A stretch of 64,000 bases of DNA from Brasenia schreberi (GCA_036023115.1 JAYKKT010000074.1:6211501-6275500), one strand, 5' to 3'. Numbered from the stretch's first letter, positions 12,001 to 23,711 are shown. Notes: generated by a model not told the origin, from the sequence alone. Numbers and translations: made by a program.

Positions 12001-15000
12001 AATCTTTCTATGAACTGCACTTTTGGGAGACCATGACTGTCAAGTGTCAAGCAGTGTGGCTGGTCTTGAGGAGTGTGCTCCTTATCAAATTGAATGGATA
12101 TTGTGCTCTTACGATCTTATTGAATTCTATTTTCAAAACGGGAATTCGTACATAGTGCAAAAATCCATAATAATTTTGTACGACATGGCATTGAAGCAAC
12201 AGTTTTTGTGAATATCTATGGGCGATATCACATGCTTTTTCAATGGCTGTCTTGTTTATTTGATATCCATCTGCCTTACCATCCTTTTTGAATGGCAATA
12301 CCATGGGCAAGTACAGAACATGCCAAACCATCAATATGACTTCTTTTATTGAGTGGTATTACATGCTTCTAAGAACTCCGCCCATGTAAGGGATCACTCT
12401 TGCATGGCCGGTTCCAAGCCCGGATAAAGGAGAAGAGTTGTGTTAGGATTCTGACAGCCAACGTAAAACTTTATCGGATTTTTATATCATAGATTATACA
12501 AATTATGAGCATTGCGTTGGGGCGTTCCCTTTTAGTGATGAGTTGCAGAACTTGAATTTAGTGAAAAGTAAGCAAGGTCCTCTACATTTTCGTCCGGATG
12601 TAATCAATCAATTGCAGAGAGGGTTTCCACATCATAGATGAATGTGGATAAATTAGTCCTGTTACATTGCCGCTTGAATGCAGTGAATAAATTGCATAGA
12701 GGGTCTCCGCATTTTCAGTATGAATGGATGCGGGGGTAAGGAAGGTAGTCCTAGATAATAAAATTCGTATTGGTCTTGGAATATCAGAACTTTGTCCGGT
12801 AAGCTAATGGAGGTGATAAATACTATGATTCGAAGAAAGATTCATGTCGTGTGTTTACAAGAGACAAAGTGGGTTGGAGAAAAAGCAAAAGAGATTGAGG
12901 ATACAAGTTTTAAATTATGGTACTTACGAAATGAAAAGATTTAAAGGATAGTATAGTAGACATACAACGATATGGTGCTTCAAAGAATTGCGCAAAGAGA
13001 GATAGATTTGTTTAGGAGGAGACTTAAATGGACATGTCGGTAAAGAGGCATTAGGATATCAAGGTATTCATGAAAATTTTGGTTTTGGGGATATAAATGA
13101 GAAATATAGGGAGATTTTAAATTTTGCTATGACATTTAATCCTTTTATAGTCAATACAATCTTCAAAAAATGAGATGAACATTTAATTACTTATAAGAGT
13201 GGCTTATTACAAATACAAATTGATTATTTTGTTTGTAGAAAAAAGATAGATCGTGTTGTAAAGATTGTAAGGTAATTTTAGGAGAAAGTTTAACCACCTA
13301 ACATCGATTTTTTGTTATGAATTTAGAGGTGAAAAGTGGATAAAGAAGAAAAGAGTGCATCGAGCTATTCAAACTAAATGGTGGAACTCAAAAGCGAGAA
13401 AGAATGTATATTTAAACAGAAAGTCCTTCAAGAAGATCCTTGGAATTATGTTGGTGTACCTTATATATGGAACAATATAACTATACATATTAGGAAAGTG
13501 GCGAAAGATGTGTTAGGTGAATCTAAGGGAGGTCTACCGGCACAAAAAGAAGCTTGGTGGTGGAGTGAAGTGGTGCAAAATAAAATCAAGGCAAAGAGGG
13601 CATGTTACAAATTTTGCTAGAAAGACTAGTGAAACTTTAGAGACTTATAAGAAAGCAAAGAAATAAGCAAAAAAGGCCGATAGTGAAGCAAAAGCTAAAT
13701 TTTGGGAGGATTTATATAAAAAACTCAACTCAAAAGAGATTGAAAGGGATATTTTTAGGATAGCTAGGGCTAGAGATAAGAATTTTGTTAGATGCATCAA
13801 AGACGAGGATGAGAAAATTCTAATGGCAAATGATGATATAAAAATAGATGGAAAAACTATTTTTATAATCTTTTTAATGAAAATAAAGATGTTAGTATTA
13901 ACTTAGGAGAGTTAGTCAAATCAGAAAAGTATATAAACCACAATTTCTATCGATGTATTCAAAAGAATGAAGTTAAAGACGCTCTTAAACATATAAAGGG
14001 TGGTAAATTGGTAAGACTAGACAATATTCTTATAGATGTTTGGAAAATCCTAGGAGGCTCACAAGATTATTTAATGAAATATGGAGAAACCAAAAGATAC
14101 TCGAGGAATGGAGAGCGAGTACACTTGTACCCATATACAAGAACAAGGGAGACATTCATAATTGTGCGAATTATCAGGGTATCAAGTTAATGAGTCATAC
14201 TATGAAATTATGGGAAAGAATTATTAAACATAGGTTAAGATAAGTATCGAGTACAATAGAGAACCAATTTGGATTCATGTCAAGCAAATCTACTGTTGAA
14301 GCGGTTCACCTTTTGAGACATCTTATGGAACATTTAGAGCAAAAAAGAAATACCTTCACATGATACTTATTGATCTAGAAAAAGTTTACGATATGATACC
14401 AAGTGATGTTCTTTCAAGAACCTTAGAAAAAATAGGTATCCCATTAACATACATAAACCTTATAAGAGACATGTATGATGGTGCAAAAACATGTGTGATG
14501 ACTCATGAAGGAATGACAGACTTCTTTGAAGTTAATATTGGGTTACATCAATGATCAACTTTAAGTCCATACTTATTTATAATGGTGATTGATGAGTTAA
14601 CAAAACATATTCAAGATGAAATACCTTGGTGTATGTTTATTTGCATATGAGAAGTCTAAGGAAAAAGTTAATAAAAAATTGAAGCTATAGAGAGAAACAT
14701 TAGAAAGTAAAAGCTTTCGACTTAGTAGAACAATGACAAAATATATGGAATGTAAGTTTGATCATTTGGTTACTTCAGAGGACGTAGAAATTAAAATTGA
14801 CATACATTGCATCTCTAGGGTCAATTTTTTAGAGTAATGGAAGAATTGATGGAGATATTACTTATAAAATTAATGCAGGTTGGTTAAAATGGAGAGGAGC
14901 ATCAGGTATTCTTTGTGATAAGAAGATGCCATTAAATTTAAAAGGTAAATATTATAGAGCAACAATTAGACCAGCAATATCCTCAAGGATGAGATCTAAA

Positions 15001-18000
15001 CAATGGGTTGCACAGTGTCCAATGGAAAGTCCTATAAGTATCTGCTAATTGCTCTCCAACAACTTTATAGGTAGTTGCATTATCAAATGGAAAGTCCTAT
15101 AAGTATTTGTAATGAATTGGACTACGTTCTCTAGTCCAACCTCGGATATTACCTTATCAAACTCTTGCCTTAGGACCTTTGTAATATGTCTCTTCTTTGA
15201 CATGTCTAGAGATGTCAAAAACATAAGTCCTTTAGGATAATAGATAAGAAGGTTTAACGAAGTTCTTCCTCGCCTATTTATCCATCCATCTACCGTGATA
15301 GTGCATCATATCTCCTTACATGACTAACTTAAAGTCAAACAATATTCTTACACTTCAAGGACGGTCTTATCTAATAGTTTTTCTCTCAACTTTTGATAAG
15401 AAGGCATCTTGTACCGTCTGCCCACTGCAATTGCATCTGCCATTACTTGAAATTTGAAAATGAAAATTGTTTGTTGCATTAAATGGAACGCATGCATTAT
15501 AAAACCATCTGTCCACTGCAAGGTTTGTCCTATGTCACACGGGTGTGGGTGTGGGTGTGAACACGGGTGCATGTACTTGTGCGGGATACGGCAAATTTCA
15601 AAAAATTTAGATGCAGCGACACGGGTACAGTATATAATATTATATATTATATATATAATATTCAAGTTAGAACAAGTGAGACATCAATTAACATAAGTAT
15701 ATGACGACACAACTTAATCTTTGAAATAATTATACCTTTGTTGATCTAGATCCATCGCAGGTACATAATACTTCTTGTTATTGGATTTAAGTAATATTAA
15801 AAGAACTCTCGCTATCAGTTAGAATACAAAAGCTTCTGAAAAAAATTTGAAGCATTCCTAAAAATATCAATTCCTGGTGAAGTTTTATATTGTCGATGTG
15901 GCTTTTGCATCAATAATAGATTGTTATTCATCAATTAATGAACAATTGCCTCTACATTAACCTCATGGAAATAAATATACACGAATCTGTTTCCAAAGTT
16001 AACTGTTAATATGACACAATATAAAACACAAATGGCCAACTAAGAATTGATCTTAGAATACGAGAAAATATTGAACCAATGGTGAAATAAGAATTTAATT
16101 CCACTTAGCTGACACCACTTAACGTGAGATAAGGCATGGTTCTGGACTGACTTCAGTGGCCTCTAAAGTATCTTCTTCTTTGGTTATGCTGTCTTCGTAA
16201 ATGGTATGCCTAAGCAAAAAGCTCCATACTGATCGCGGCCATGATCTCCCCAAAAAATGTGAAGATGGGCACCAATGTGAGAGTTTTTCTTGGTCGAGGG
16301 GAGTACACCATCCAAATGGCTATCATGCAATCTATCAGCTTGAATGCCACTGAGACCAAAATCAACAATCCTGATATTCTCTAGAGAAGAATAAGCCCAA
16401 ACCTTGTTAATGGAAGGAAGACAAACCATATGATGACGAAGATGTTGAAGGAAGTCGTGGTACTCATAATAGCATGGCCGGCAAGATGGCCATCTTGGTA
16501 CACACCACCCGGTGGGCTTACTATTGCAGGAAATGTTACTCCACCACCAATGTTTTGAGAGTTTCAGAGTTTAGAGTTCTTTGTGAGGAGCATCATTGTG
16601 ACTCCGGATTTGAAGTTACTGGCTAGTCTTGGCATTGACCCTCAAAAGGACGGAGATCATCTCATCAACACCGTGGATTTTTGAGTACTCGTTGATGGCT
16701 ATATCAAGCGTAGTTTTCCTAGCATGGCTAAGGAAATTAGGGCGAACCAACTTCTCCTGAAGAATGAACAGACTCCTTTTATACCAGATAACGTAAAAAA
16801 GGGTAAGTATAGACTGTGACATGTTGACCACACCCAAAATAACGTGTGACACGTTGACCGTGTATGAAAAACACGACACCATGTCGGGGCCGCACCAGTG
16901 TCGAGGCCGACACTCCACACTCCACCTCCTAGAGGTGTCTATATGACTTAGGGTTTGTCTGCCCATGCAATTGCTTTGAAGCCACAACAGCACGAATTCC
17001 AGGAAACTCTTCCTCTACTCCTTTCTCTTCTACCACTTCTGCATGCAACATCTTCAACAACTCTCTTTCTCCTGATTAATGGTCGAGAACTACTACTATC
17101 AACCTCTTTGTCCTAACATCACAAGGAATACTATCACCCAATCCAACAACATCGTCATCCTCTTCCTCAAACATCTCTAAATCATCCTTGAGTTGTCTCC
17201 TCTCATGTATGCTCTCAATCGTATATAGACATTGTCATTTAATGGCTTATGACAATTTTCTAACTATACCCATGCAAGGAGCAACTTCTTTTCTAGTCCC
17301 TGCTAGGTGATGTTTCAATCGTGGAATTTCACCATGAACCACCTTCTCACAAAACAGATATTTTATCTTCAATCTGTTTCCCTCAACTCTTGTACCCTCG
17401 GATCATCGGACTGAGATTGAGAGTCTGTAGCTCCCCTTCCTGTCATCTCAATTGAACACTTCAATTCAATAAACCTGAAAAATAAAAGCACTTCATAAAT
17501 CCTCAATCTTCACATAATACTCAAGTAGATTGTCTTCCACTTTATGAATACAATAAAAATCATATCAACACACTTCATAACTTCATATTTTATCATTAAA
17601 AAGAAAAACACAAATAACACAAAAAAACAATAAAAAAAATCGAAACACTAAAAAAGTATACCTACAACCCATATTGGGAGTCTTGCACGGACGTCGTATA
17701 ACAATTTTTTTAAAGCCTTGAACACCAAAGAGGGAGGATCCACCGAAGACCCACGTGGGAACCTTTGGGAGTGTTGAACTGAGGCTAGAAACCCGCAAAA
17801 ATGTGAGTTTCTGTTCGGCCAGGGGCTCTTTCCGTATCATGCGATACGACACCATATCACACGATACGGCCCGATACTTTCTTGTATGTGATACATGCAG
17901 GTGTATCGTAGCCCCACGATACAATACAGGTGCGATGCAGATAACACTGGGTAGGAGTTCCTAGAATTGTTTGACTGAGCTGTTTACCTTATTTTGTCTG

Positions 18001-20696
18001 ATTTTCAATCGTTCATTTGCTTTTAATATTCTAATTGGTATTAAGATTGCTATTTTGTGTCCGTTTTTCAGCTGAAACTGTAATATACAGAATCTTTTAC
18101 TATATGAATCGATCTGGGAATGGTCATTTGACGCTGAGGGAGCTTAAACGTGGGAATCTAATTGCTGCCTTGCAACATGTGGATGATGAAGAGGATATTA
18201 ACAAAGTACTAAGGTACAATTTCTTATGAAGTGTGCTTTATTTCACCTCCTGTCTGGTACGCATCTACTTATCCCTACCACAGCTTCAGCATTTGGATTT
18301 TGATGGGGTTTCCTTGCTTTTTGAAGGACCTTTGGGTCCTTTTTTTTCTTAAGATTTTCGTATCTGATTTTCACTGGACATATTGCGTCTCGTTGCTTCT
18401 AGTGCAGTTTTAGGAATTTATTACATGAAAACATTTCTTAATGTGGAGAACCTTCTGCAGTCTGGGTTGTATTATGACCTCATGGTTAACTTTGTTGATT
18501 TCACTTTGATTATAAACTTATAGACAAATAACTGCTGCAGGCATCTCTTATCTGATTTTCATTGGACATATTCCATCTTATTGTTTCTAACACAGTATTT
18601 GGAACTTCTCACATGAAAATATTGCTTACACTTGGCTTGTCAGTTATTTCCTCAAACCAGTTGCATTTATTTGCTTTGGTCTTGTCCACTTCGTATGGGT
18701 ATTCTTCGTCAAGTATCAATCAACTCATTAGGGCTTCCTTTTAGGATTGTGGCAAGCTCCGTTTCTTATTGCTGTTGGTCCATCAGAGTGTCATATGTTT
18801 AATCGGGTTTTCTGTCTTAACTGATCGTTCCCTAAAAAAACAGTAACTATGCTATGAATGCAGGCAGTAAAACCTATTGAAAACTAGCTTCTAAGTTCTT
18901 TCTGTTTTTCTTCCCAGATATTTCTCTTATGAGCACTTCTATGTGATTTACTGCAAATTTTGGGAGCTGGACACAGATCATGACTTTTTAATTGACAAAG
19001 AAAATCTCATTAGATATGGTAACCATGCTCTGACGTACAGGATTGTCGATAGAATTTTTTCACAGGTTTGCTCTCTTTAAGCAGATTGCTTCTCTATTTC
19101 TTGATGTCTGATGACATCTTCTTTGCCATTACTGATCATCCTCCTTTTTTTGAATGTGTTTGTTTACTCTAGATTCCGAGAAAGTTTACAAGTAAGGTTG
19201 AGGGGAAGATGGGATATGAGGACTTTGTGTACTTTATATTGTCAGAGGAGGATAAATCATCTGAGCCTAGTCTTGAATACTGGTATTACCCTTCTCCTAA
19301 TTTTGCACATCCTTTGCAATCAGATTGTTTCATTTATTAGCACTCACCAGTTGTATAAATGACTTGTTTACTCAACTTAGGCCGCATTTTGTTCTTGCGA
19401 CTTGCCTCAGTCAAAGATATCTTTGACATGGTCTTCAAAGAAAATGTACCTTTGACATGGCAAGGCATGGTCAAACTTTTCCCATTTTGAACCTTAGCTA
19501 GCTATAGATCTCCAGTTAGAACAGGTAAACTCTTGATTAAAATGTGATGCTACTAATGGTGAGCTTCTTACTACGTTTCTGGTTGGACTGTGAACGTCCT
19601 ACCCTGGTATGGACTATGGGGACAGGCTTGCCAAAATAAATTGTTCTGTATGTTCTCTTGATGGAGGGTGGACATGTCAAGTATAGACTTTTGTACATCT
19701 CGTGTTTCAAATGCACACATGCGACACAGAAACGTAAATAAATTCTCTGGCACATCATATTTTTGTGCCTGTTGTCTCTGTCACCTTATGTATTTGGATT
19801 AAATTCTGTGGATTTTACCATGAAATTTCGCAAGTTTGTTATCAGTTACATACTTGTCAAATGCTGAAATGACAATTCTGCCACATCGGAAATTGTTACT
19901 TCCAAAAAGCTGCAACTTTACGTGGTTTTAACAGTGAGGAAAATGAATAATAGTTCATATTCCCATCATGCTCAATGAAGACACTCGTGATTTAGCATAT
20001 ATGAACTTATTGTTTGATGCATTTATATTATAATATTTCCAATTTTCTCAGGTTTAAGTGTATAGACTTGGATGGCAATGGGATCCTCACCCGCAATGAA
20101 TTGCAGTTCTTTTATGAGGAGCAGTTGCATCGCATGGAGTGCATGCCCAAGAGCCAGTGCTTTTGAAGATATCTTATGTCAGATTGTTGATATGATTGGA
20201 CCAGAGGTCTCTCCTTTGTTCACTGTTCTTACATCTTTGCTTGTTCTCTATTCTTGTTTCTGTTTCATCCTTCTGCGAGTATTATATCAAGTGGTAACTT
20301 TGCCTATGTTTGCAGAATGAGGGGTATATCACATTACGAGATGTGAAAGACAGCAAACTTTCCGGAAATGTTTTCAATATTCTTTTCAATCTCAACAAAT
20401 TTATTGGCATTTGAGACTCGTGATCCGTTTCTGATACGTCAGGTAGAAGCAACCAAGTTGTAGATCCTATTTTCACTATCAATACCAATGAGAGCTTTTA
20501 GTAAAGTTTGTTGGATGAATTCTGATTACAAGGAGGACATTTTTTGTTTTCTTAGGAACGTGAGGATCAAATTTGACAGAGTGGGATCGTTTTGCACACA
20601 GAGAGTATATTAGGCTTTTCTATGGAAGAAGATGGTGAAGATATGTCAAATGCCAGTGGAGATGTTTGGGATGAATCACTTGAGGCCCCATTCTAG
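3028..20696 (+). CDS. PP2A regulatory subunit B'' (EF-hand type), frameshifted in its last three exons
   Basis: Regulatory B'' subunit of protein phosphatase 2A, which binds the A/C core and calcium through EF-hands. Twelve exons fit the family: 3028-3177, 6865-7110, 7210-7315, 7395-7494, 11500-11605, 11755-11845, 18072-18213, 18918-19065, 19173-19282, 20052-20206, 20316-20442, 20556-20696. Junction phases agree throughout exons 1-9. Landmarks: start [20 protein letters not shown]; Ser/Pro-rich linker with [24 protein letters not shown]-like [33 protein letters not shown]-hand [13 protein letters not shown]; end [11 protein letters not shown]. With the indels bridged the product would be about 540 residues, the usual family length. 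Exon 10 has two 1-base losses, exon 11 one gain, exon 12 one loss and one gain, so the literal frame stops in exon 10. Intron 3-type boundaries are normal except the GC donor after 7110. Either a recent pseudogene or assembly error in a working gene; the retained motifs favour error or very recent damage. Confidence 0.9.
3178..6864 (+). other. PP2A B'' intron 1, 3.7 kb
   Basis: Donor gtaccg, acceptor gatgtag. The stretch 4240-5000 has wording like the hAT elements elsewhere in this window (a caatgttg start, GTACG/CGTAC pairs, an actcatccaaaatatcaa run similar to 24190-24210) and may be an old hAT-related fragment. The rest is AT-rich with nothing recognised. Confidence 0.5.
7111..7209 (+). 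other. PP2A B'' intron 2, apparent GC-AG intron
   Basis: The protein match ends exactly at CAG (7108-7110) and resumes with TTT TAT TTC at 7210. The intron between begins GCATGT and ends tgtgtag. No GT near 7110 preserves both the frame and the conserved FIPQ-FY join, so a GC donor is the best reading. Confidence 0.7.
8902..10670 (+). mobile_element. Ty1/copia fragment: 5' LTR, PBS and gag
   Basis: The LTR ends in ttctaaca at 9151 and is followed at once by TGGTATTGGAGCC (9152-9164), a primer-binding site of the initiator-Met tRNA type. The LTR start near 8902 is a guess. The gag region from about 9838 reads [34 protein letters not shown] and, after a stop, [16 protein letters not shown], as in the other copia copies here. 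An Arg/Gly-rich stretch and the start of a CCHC knuckle (CFHCEK) follow around 10510-10610. Stops and frameshifts break it. No protease, integrase, reverse transcriptase or 3' LTR is seen, so it is truncated. Confidence 0.75.
9152..9164 (+). promoter_or_regulatory. Primer-binding site of the intron-4 copia
   Basis: TGGTATTGGAGCC lies immediately 3' of the LTR end CA, resembling the complement of the initiator methionine tRNA 3' end. Confidence 0.65.
12380..14980 (+). mobile_element. RTE-type LINE, 5' region to RT thumb, 3' end lost
   Basis: The leader around 12410-12500 (ggttccaagcccggataaag, then gacagccaacgtaaaac) is the type seen 5' of plant RTE LINEs. The endonuclease starts near 12775 ([31 protein letters not shown]) and is internally shortened; a second endonuclease block [17 protein letters not shown] lies at 13018-13070. 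The reverse transcriptase follows: [35 protein letters not shown] and a damaged YADD region near 14630. Many stops and frameshifts show it is dead. It breaks off in the segment coding RATIRPA, where the hAT relic begins, so the (TTG)n tail is absent. Assignment to RTE rather than L1 rests on protein wording and on the (TTG)n tails of sister copies. Confidence 0.85.
14985..17948 (-). mobile_element. hAT transposon relic (BED/DUF659-type transposase)
   Basis: Read on the minus strand, 17948 begins CAGTGTTATCTGCATCGC, close to the end of the complete hAT element at 24914. A transposase N-terminal block [19 protein letters not shown] (about 17355-17250) has the wording of the BED-finger region in DUF659 hAT proteins. 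DUF659-type sequence lies at 15446-14985: [20 protein letters not shown] and, at the low end, [13 protein letters not shown]. Stops and frameshifts are frequent and the other terminus is missing at the junction with the RTE copy. The gap between the two transposase blocks (about 1.9 kb) is too long for one protein and contains an ankyrin/PGG fragment plus a GTGTGGGTGTGGG-type repeat near 15540. Confidence 0.7.
16390..16995 (-). pseudogene. Ankyrin-repeat/PGG-domain protein fragment
   Basis: On the minus strand, 16560-16470 reads [15 protein letters not shown] then [13 protein letters not shown], the hallmark of the PGG domain of plant membrane ankyrin proteins (PPGG, then AG-AI-). Hydrophobic residues follow ([14 protein letters not shown]), fitting the first membrane helix. 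Just upstream, 16745-16617 reads [20 protein letters not shown], like a last ankyrin repeat. The two parts are separated by a stop and a frame change, so this is a broken gene piece. It sits inside the hAT relic and on the same strand. The family acts in stress and defence signalling at membranes; no function is likely here. Confidence 0.65.
18214..18917 (+). other. PP2A B'' intron 7 with a diverged internal duplication
   Basis: Two segments, about 18362-18450 and 18547-18635, share wording (tatctgattttca-tggacatatt, then acatgaaaa-att) at roughly three-quarters identity by eye, 185 bp apart. No mobile element is recognised. Confidence 0.5.
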
Positions 20697-21808
20697 TCAA
20701 CATCATTCCAAAGTAAGTTGTTCCTGACATTGCAAATCCTTAGGCATTTCTCTTCTCTGTCTGACATTTTTTCCTATTGTATATTTATGTAAGTATGATA
20801 CTGCTTCAAATTTCCAAATGCATGCGTTATTTTATTTTTGTAGTATAGTTAGAGATGTTTCTGCAGCCTTAGAAATTGAACCATCGAAATCTGTACCCAT
20901 ACCAATTAGTGTTGATACTTGTACCTCTTCTCATGGTGGTGGTGCCGGAAAAGGTTTTATGCTGATGGATGAAGCACATGAACATGGTGAGGGTTATGAA
21001 GTTGGGTATTACAGAATTGACGATTCTGGCACAACTTTCAGTTTCTTTATTACTTTTTGGTTTTGCCGGGGAAACAAAATTTTAGATAATCTAAGAAGAT
21101 ATTCATAACTGGGAAAAGTTATTTCTTGAGGGTTCATTGGGCTTGTTTCTCATGATAAGCTTTTCATTTTTTTTTATTTCTGAGTTTTGTTTCTTTTTAA
21201 CCTAAATTCTGTTGCTAACTGGTATTTAGCATTTTAATAAGAATTAAAGAAACATTGTCTTAAGATCTGTTGTTTCTTCGGTTGATGTTAAACGAATTTT
21301 TCTTTGATGCCTCTGCGAATTGTATGTGTAACTTGTTTTAAAGGTGTCACTGCCAACAGGAAGAATGTGTGGTGTTTCCTGTATCAAAGAAATTGATATT
21401 TAGGATAGACATATTTTGAAGTAGTCGGATGAATATATCGTGATAAACCTTTTAGAGTATTGTTTTGTGGTCACCATGAGTTATTATACTTTAATTTCTG
21501 TTTATGAATTTCTAACTTAAGCTAACAATTCCTATGGAATCTTACGGAGTGTAGATTCAAGTTAGACTGGAACTGGTTAACCTGTGAAATCTAGATGGTC
21601 CAGAAATCTTTCTGTTTCATTGAATGATTTAACATATTTCTTATCTACCGAAAATTGTGAGTTTCAAATTCAGTTTCCTACTTTAAAAGCTTATCACAAC
21701 CATGTATTTGTGGAAAGGTTGGGTCATTTTTGTCAAATTTAACGCAAACAATAAAGAAACAAGAGATTGCAAGATTGAAGATGGAATAGAGCTGCAGTCG
21801 GTAGACCT
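20697..21808 (+). other. PP2A B'' 3' UTR region, probably spliced
   Basis: Sixteen bases after the stop there is a good donor (aaa|gtaagt at 20713), and a pyrimidine-rich acceptor (ttatttttgtag) ends at 20843. The would-be exon 20844-20986 ends in a second donor (catg|gtgagg). It carries an open frame to 21108 (SKSVPIPISVDTCTSSHGGG, DEAHEHGEGYEVGYY) with no family match that I recognise. I read it as a spliced 3' UTR with a chance open frame. 21110-21800 is AT-rich with nothing recognised. Confidence 0.4.
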
Positions 21809-22244
21809 TGGAGCCACCGTACACCCTCTCTCTCTCTCTTTCTTCTTTTCTTCTATTCAATCCAAAGTTGCTGGTAGGGATTTTCCCTTTTAAACACCAG
21901 CATTACACTAATGTAAATTACATAAGTACCATTAATAACTCTAATTTAGAGGTACCTTTAAAAACAACTACTTCAACAACAACAACTAAGCCTTTTCCCA
22001 TACTAGACGGGGTCGACTACATGGATTCTTCGTTTCCACAGATCCCTATCGTGTGCCATGTTAGCAGTTAACTCACAATAAGCTAGATCATTCTTTATTG
22101 TTTCTTTCCAACACTTTTATGGTCGTCCTCTAGCTCTTTTAATACTTTCTAAATTTAGTTTTCCATACCTTCTTATAGGTTCTTCTTTTGATTTTCTTTC
22201 TATATGTCCAAACCATCTTAAACGATATTCTCTCATTTTATCCT

Positions 22245-23165
22245 CTATTGGTGCCACTCCTAATTTGTTTCTAATAACCTCTTTATGTATACGGTCTTTT
22301 CTTGTATGACCACTCATCCATCTCAACATCTTCATTTCTCTCACAGACATCTTTCGTACATGTTGATGATTTAGTGCCCAACACTCAGAACCATAAAACA
22401 TGGCAGTCCTAATTGTTGCTCTATAATATTTACCTTTTAACTTTAATGGTACCTTATGCTCCTCTCCATTTTAACCAACCAGCATTAATTCTATGCGTAA
22501 CATCTCCATCAATTCTTCCATCACTCTGAAAAATTGATCATAGATATTTAAAACTTTCCTTTAGGGACGCAATGTGTGCCAATTTTAATTTAGATGTCCT
22601 CTAAGGTAACCAAATGATCAAACTTACATTCCATATATTCTGTCTTTGTTCTACTAAGTCGGAGGCCTTTGCTTTCTAATGTTTCTCTCCATAGTTCCAA
22701 TTTTCTATTGGTGCCACTCTTAATTTGTTTCTCATTACCTCATTATGTATACGGTCTTTTCTTGTATGACCACTCATCCATCTCAACATCTTCATTTCTG
22801 TCACAAACATCTTTTGTACATGTTGATGATTAACTGCCCAACACTTAGAACCATAAAACATGGCAGGCCTAATTGCTGCTCTATAATATTTACCTTTTAA
22901 CTTTAATGGTATCTTCTTATCACAAAGAATACCTGATGCTCCTCTCCATTTTAACCAACCAGCATTAATTCTATGTGTAACATCTACATCAATTGATCCA
23001 TCACTCTGCAAAATTGACCCTAGCTATTTAAAACTTTCCTTTTGGGGGATGCAATGTGTGCCAATTTTAATTTCTATGTCCTCTAAAGTAACCAAATGAT
23101 CAAACTTACATTCCATATATTATGTATTTGTTCTACTAAGTCAGAGGCCTTTGCTTTCTAATGTT
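22245..23165 (-). repeat. 460-bp tandem duplication inside the RTE copy
   Basis: The segment starting ctattggtgccactc occurs at 22245 and again at 22705; both units code for the same C-terminal part ([18 protein letters not shown]). The break in the first unit falls after ttccaattttctatt, which shares ttctatt-like bases with the re-entry point, suggesting a microhomology join. Confidence 0.8.
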
Positions 23166-23711
23166 TCTCTCCATTGTTCCAATTTTCTATTAACTTTTTC
23201 CTTAGACTCCTCCAATAACACGATGTCATCTGCGAATAACATACACCAAGGTACTTCATCTTGAAGATGTTTTGTTAACTCATCCATCACCATTATAAAT
23301 AAGTATGGACTTAAAGTTGATCCTTGATGTAACCCAATATTAACTTCAAAGATGTTTGTCATTCCTTCATGAGCCCTTATACATGTGTCTTATAAGGTTA
23401 ATGTATGTCAGTGGGATACCTCTTTTTTCCAAGGTTCTCCAAAGAACCTCCCTCGGTACCTTATCGTAAGCTTTTTGTAGATCAATAAATATCATGTGAA
23501 GGTGTTTCTTTTTTGCTCTAAAGTGTTTCATAAGACGTTTCAAAAGGTGGATCGCTTCAACAATAGATTTGTGTGGCATGAATCCAAATTGGTTCTCTGT
23601 TGTACTTTATACTTGTCTTAACCTACGTTCGATAATTCTTTCCCACAATTTCATATAATGGCTAATTAACTTGATACCTCGATAATTCGCACAATTTTGA
23701 ATGTCTCCCTT

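Larger units (their letters stand above)
11846..18071 (+). other. PP2A B'' intron 6, 6.2 kb, packed with transposons
   Basis: Donor gtaggt, acceptor tttttcag; phase 1 joins TAT G to CT GAA. It holds an RTE LINE (about 12380-14980, same strand) and a minus-strand hAT relic (14985-17948). 11850-12380 shows nothing recognisable. Confidence 0.85.

Noticed and set aside
12047..12334. 95-codon minus-strand open frame in PP2A intron 6
   Set aside because: Unremarkable composition, no motif, upstream of the LINE leader; taken as chance.
16616..16993. 125-codon minus-strand open frame as a separate gene
   Set aside because: Only its C-terminal third has ankyrin-like wording; the PGG part is in another frame, so it is a broken fragment and not an intact gene.
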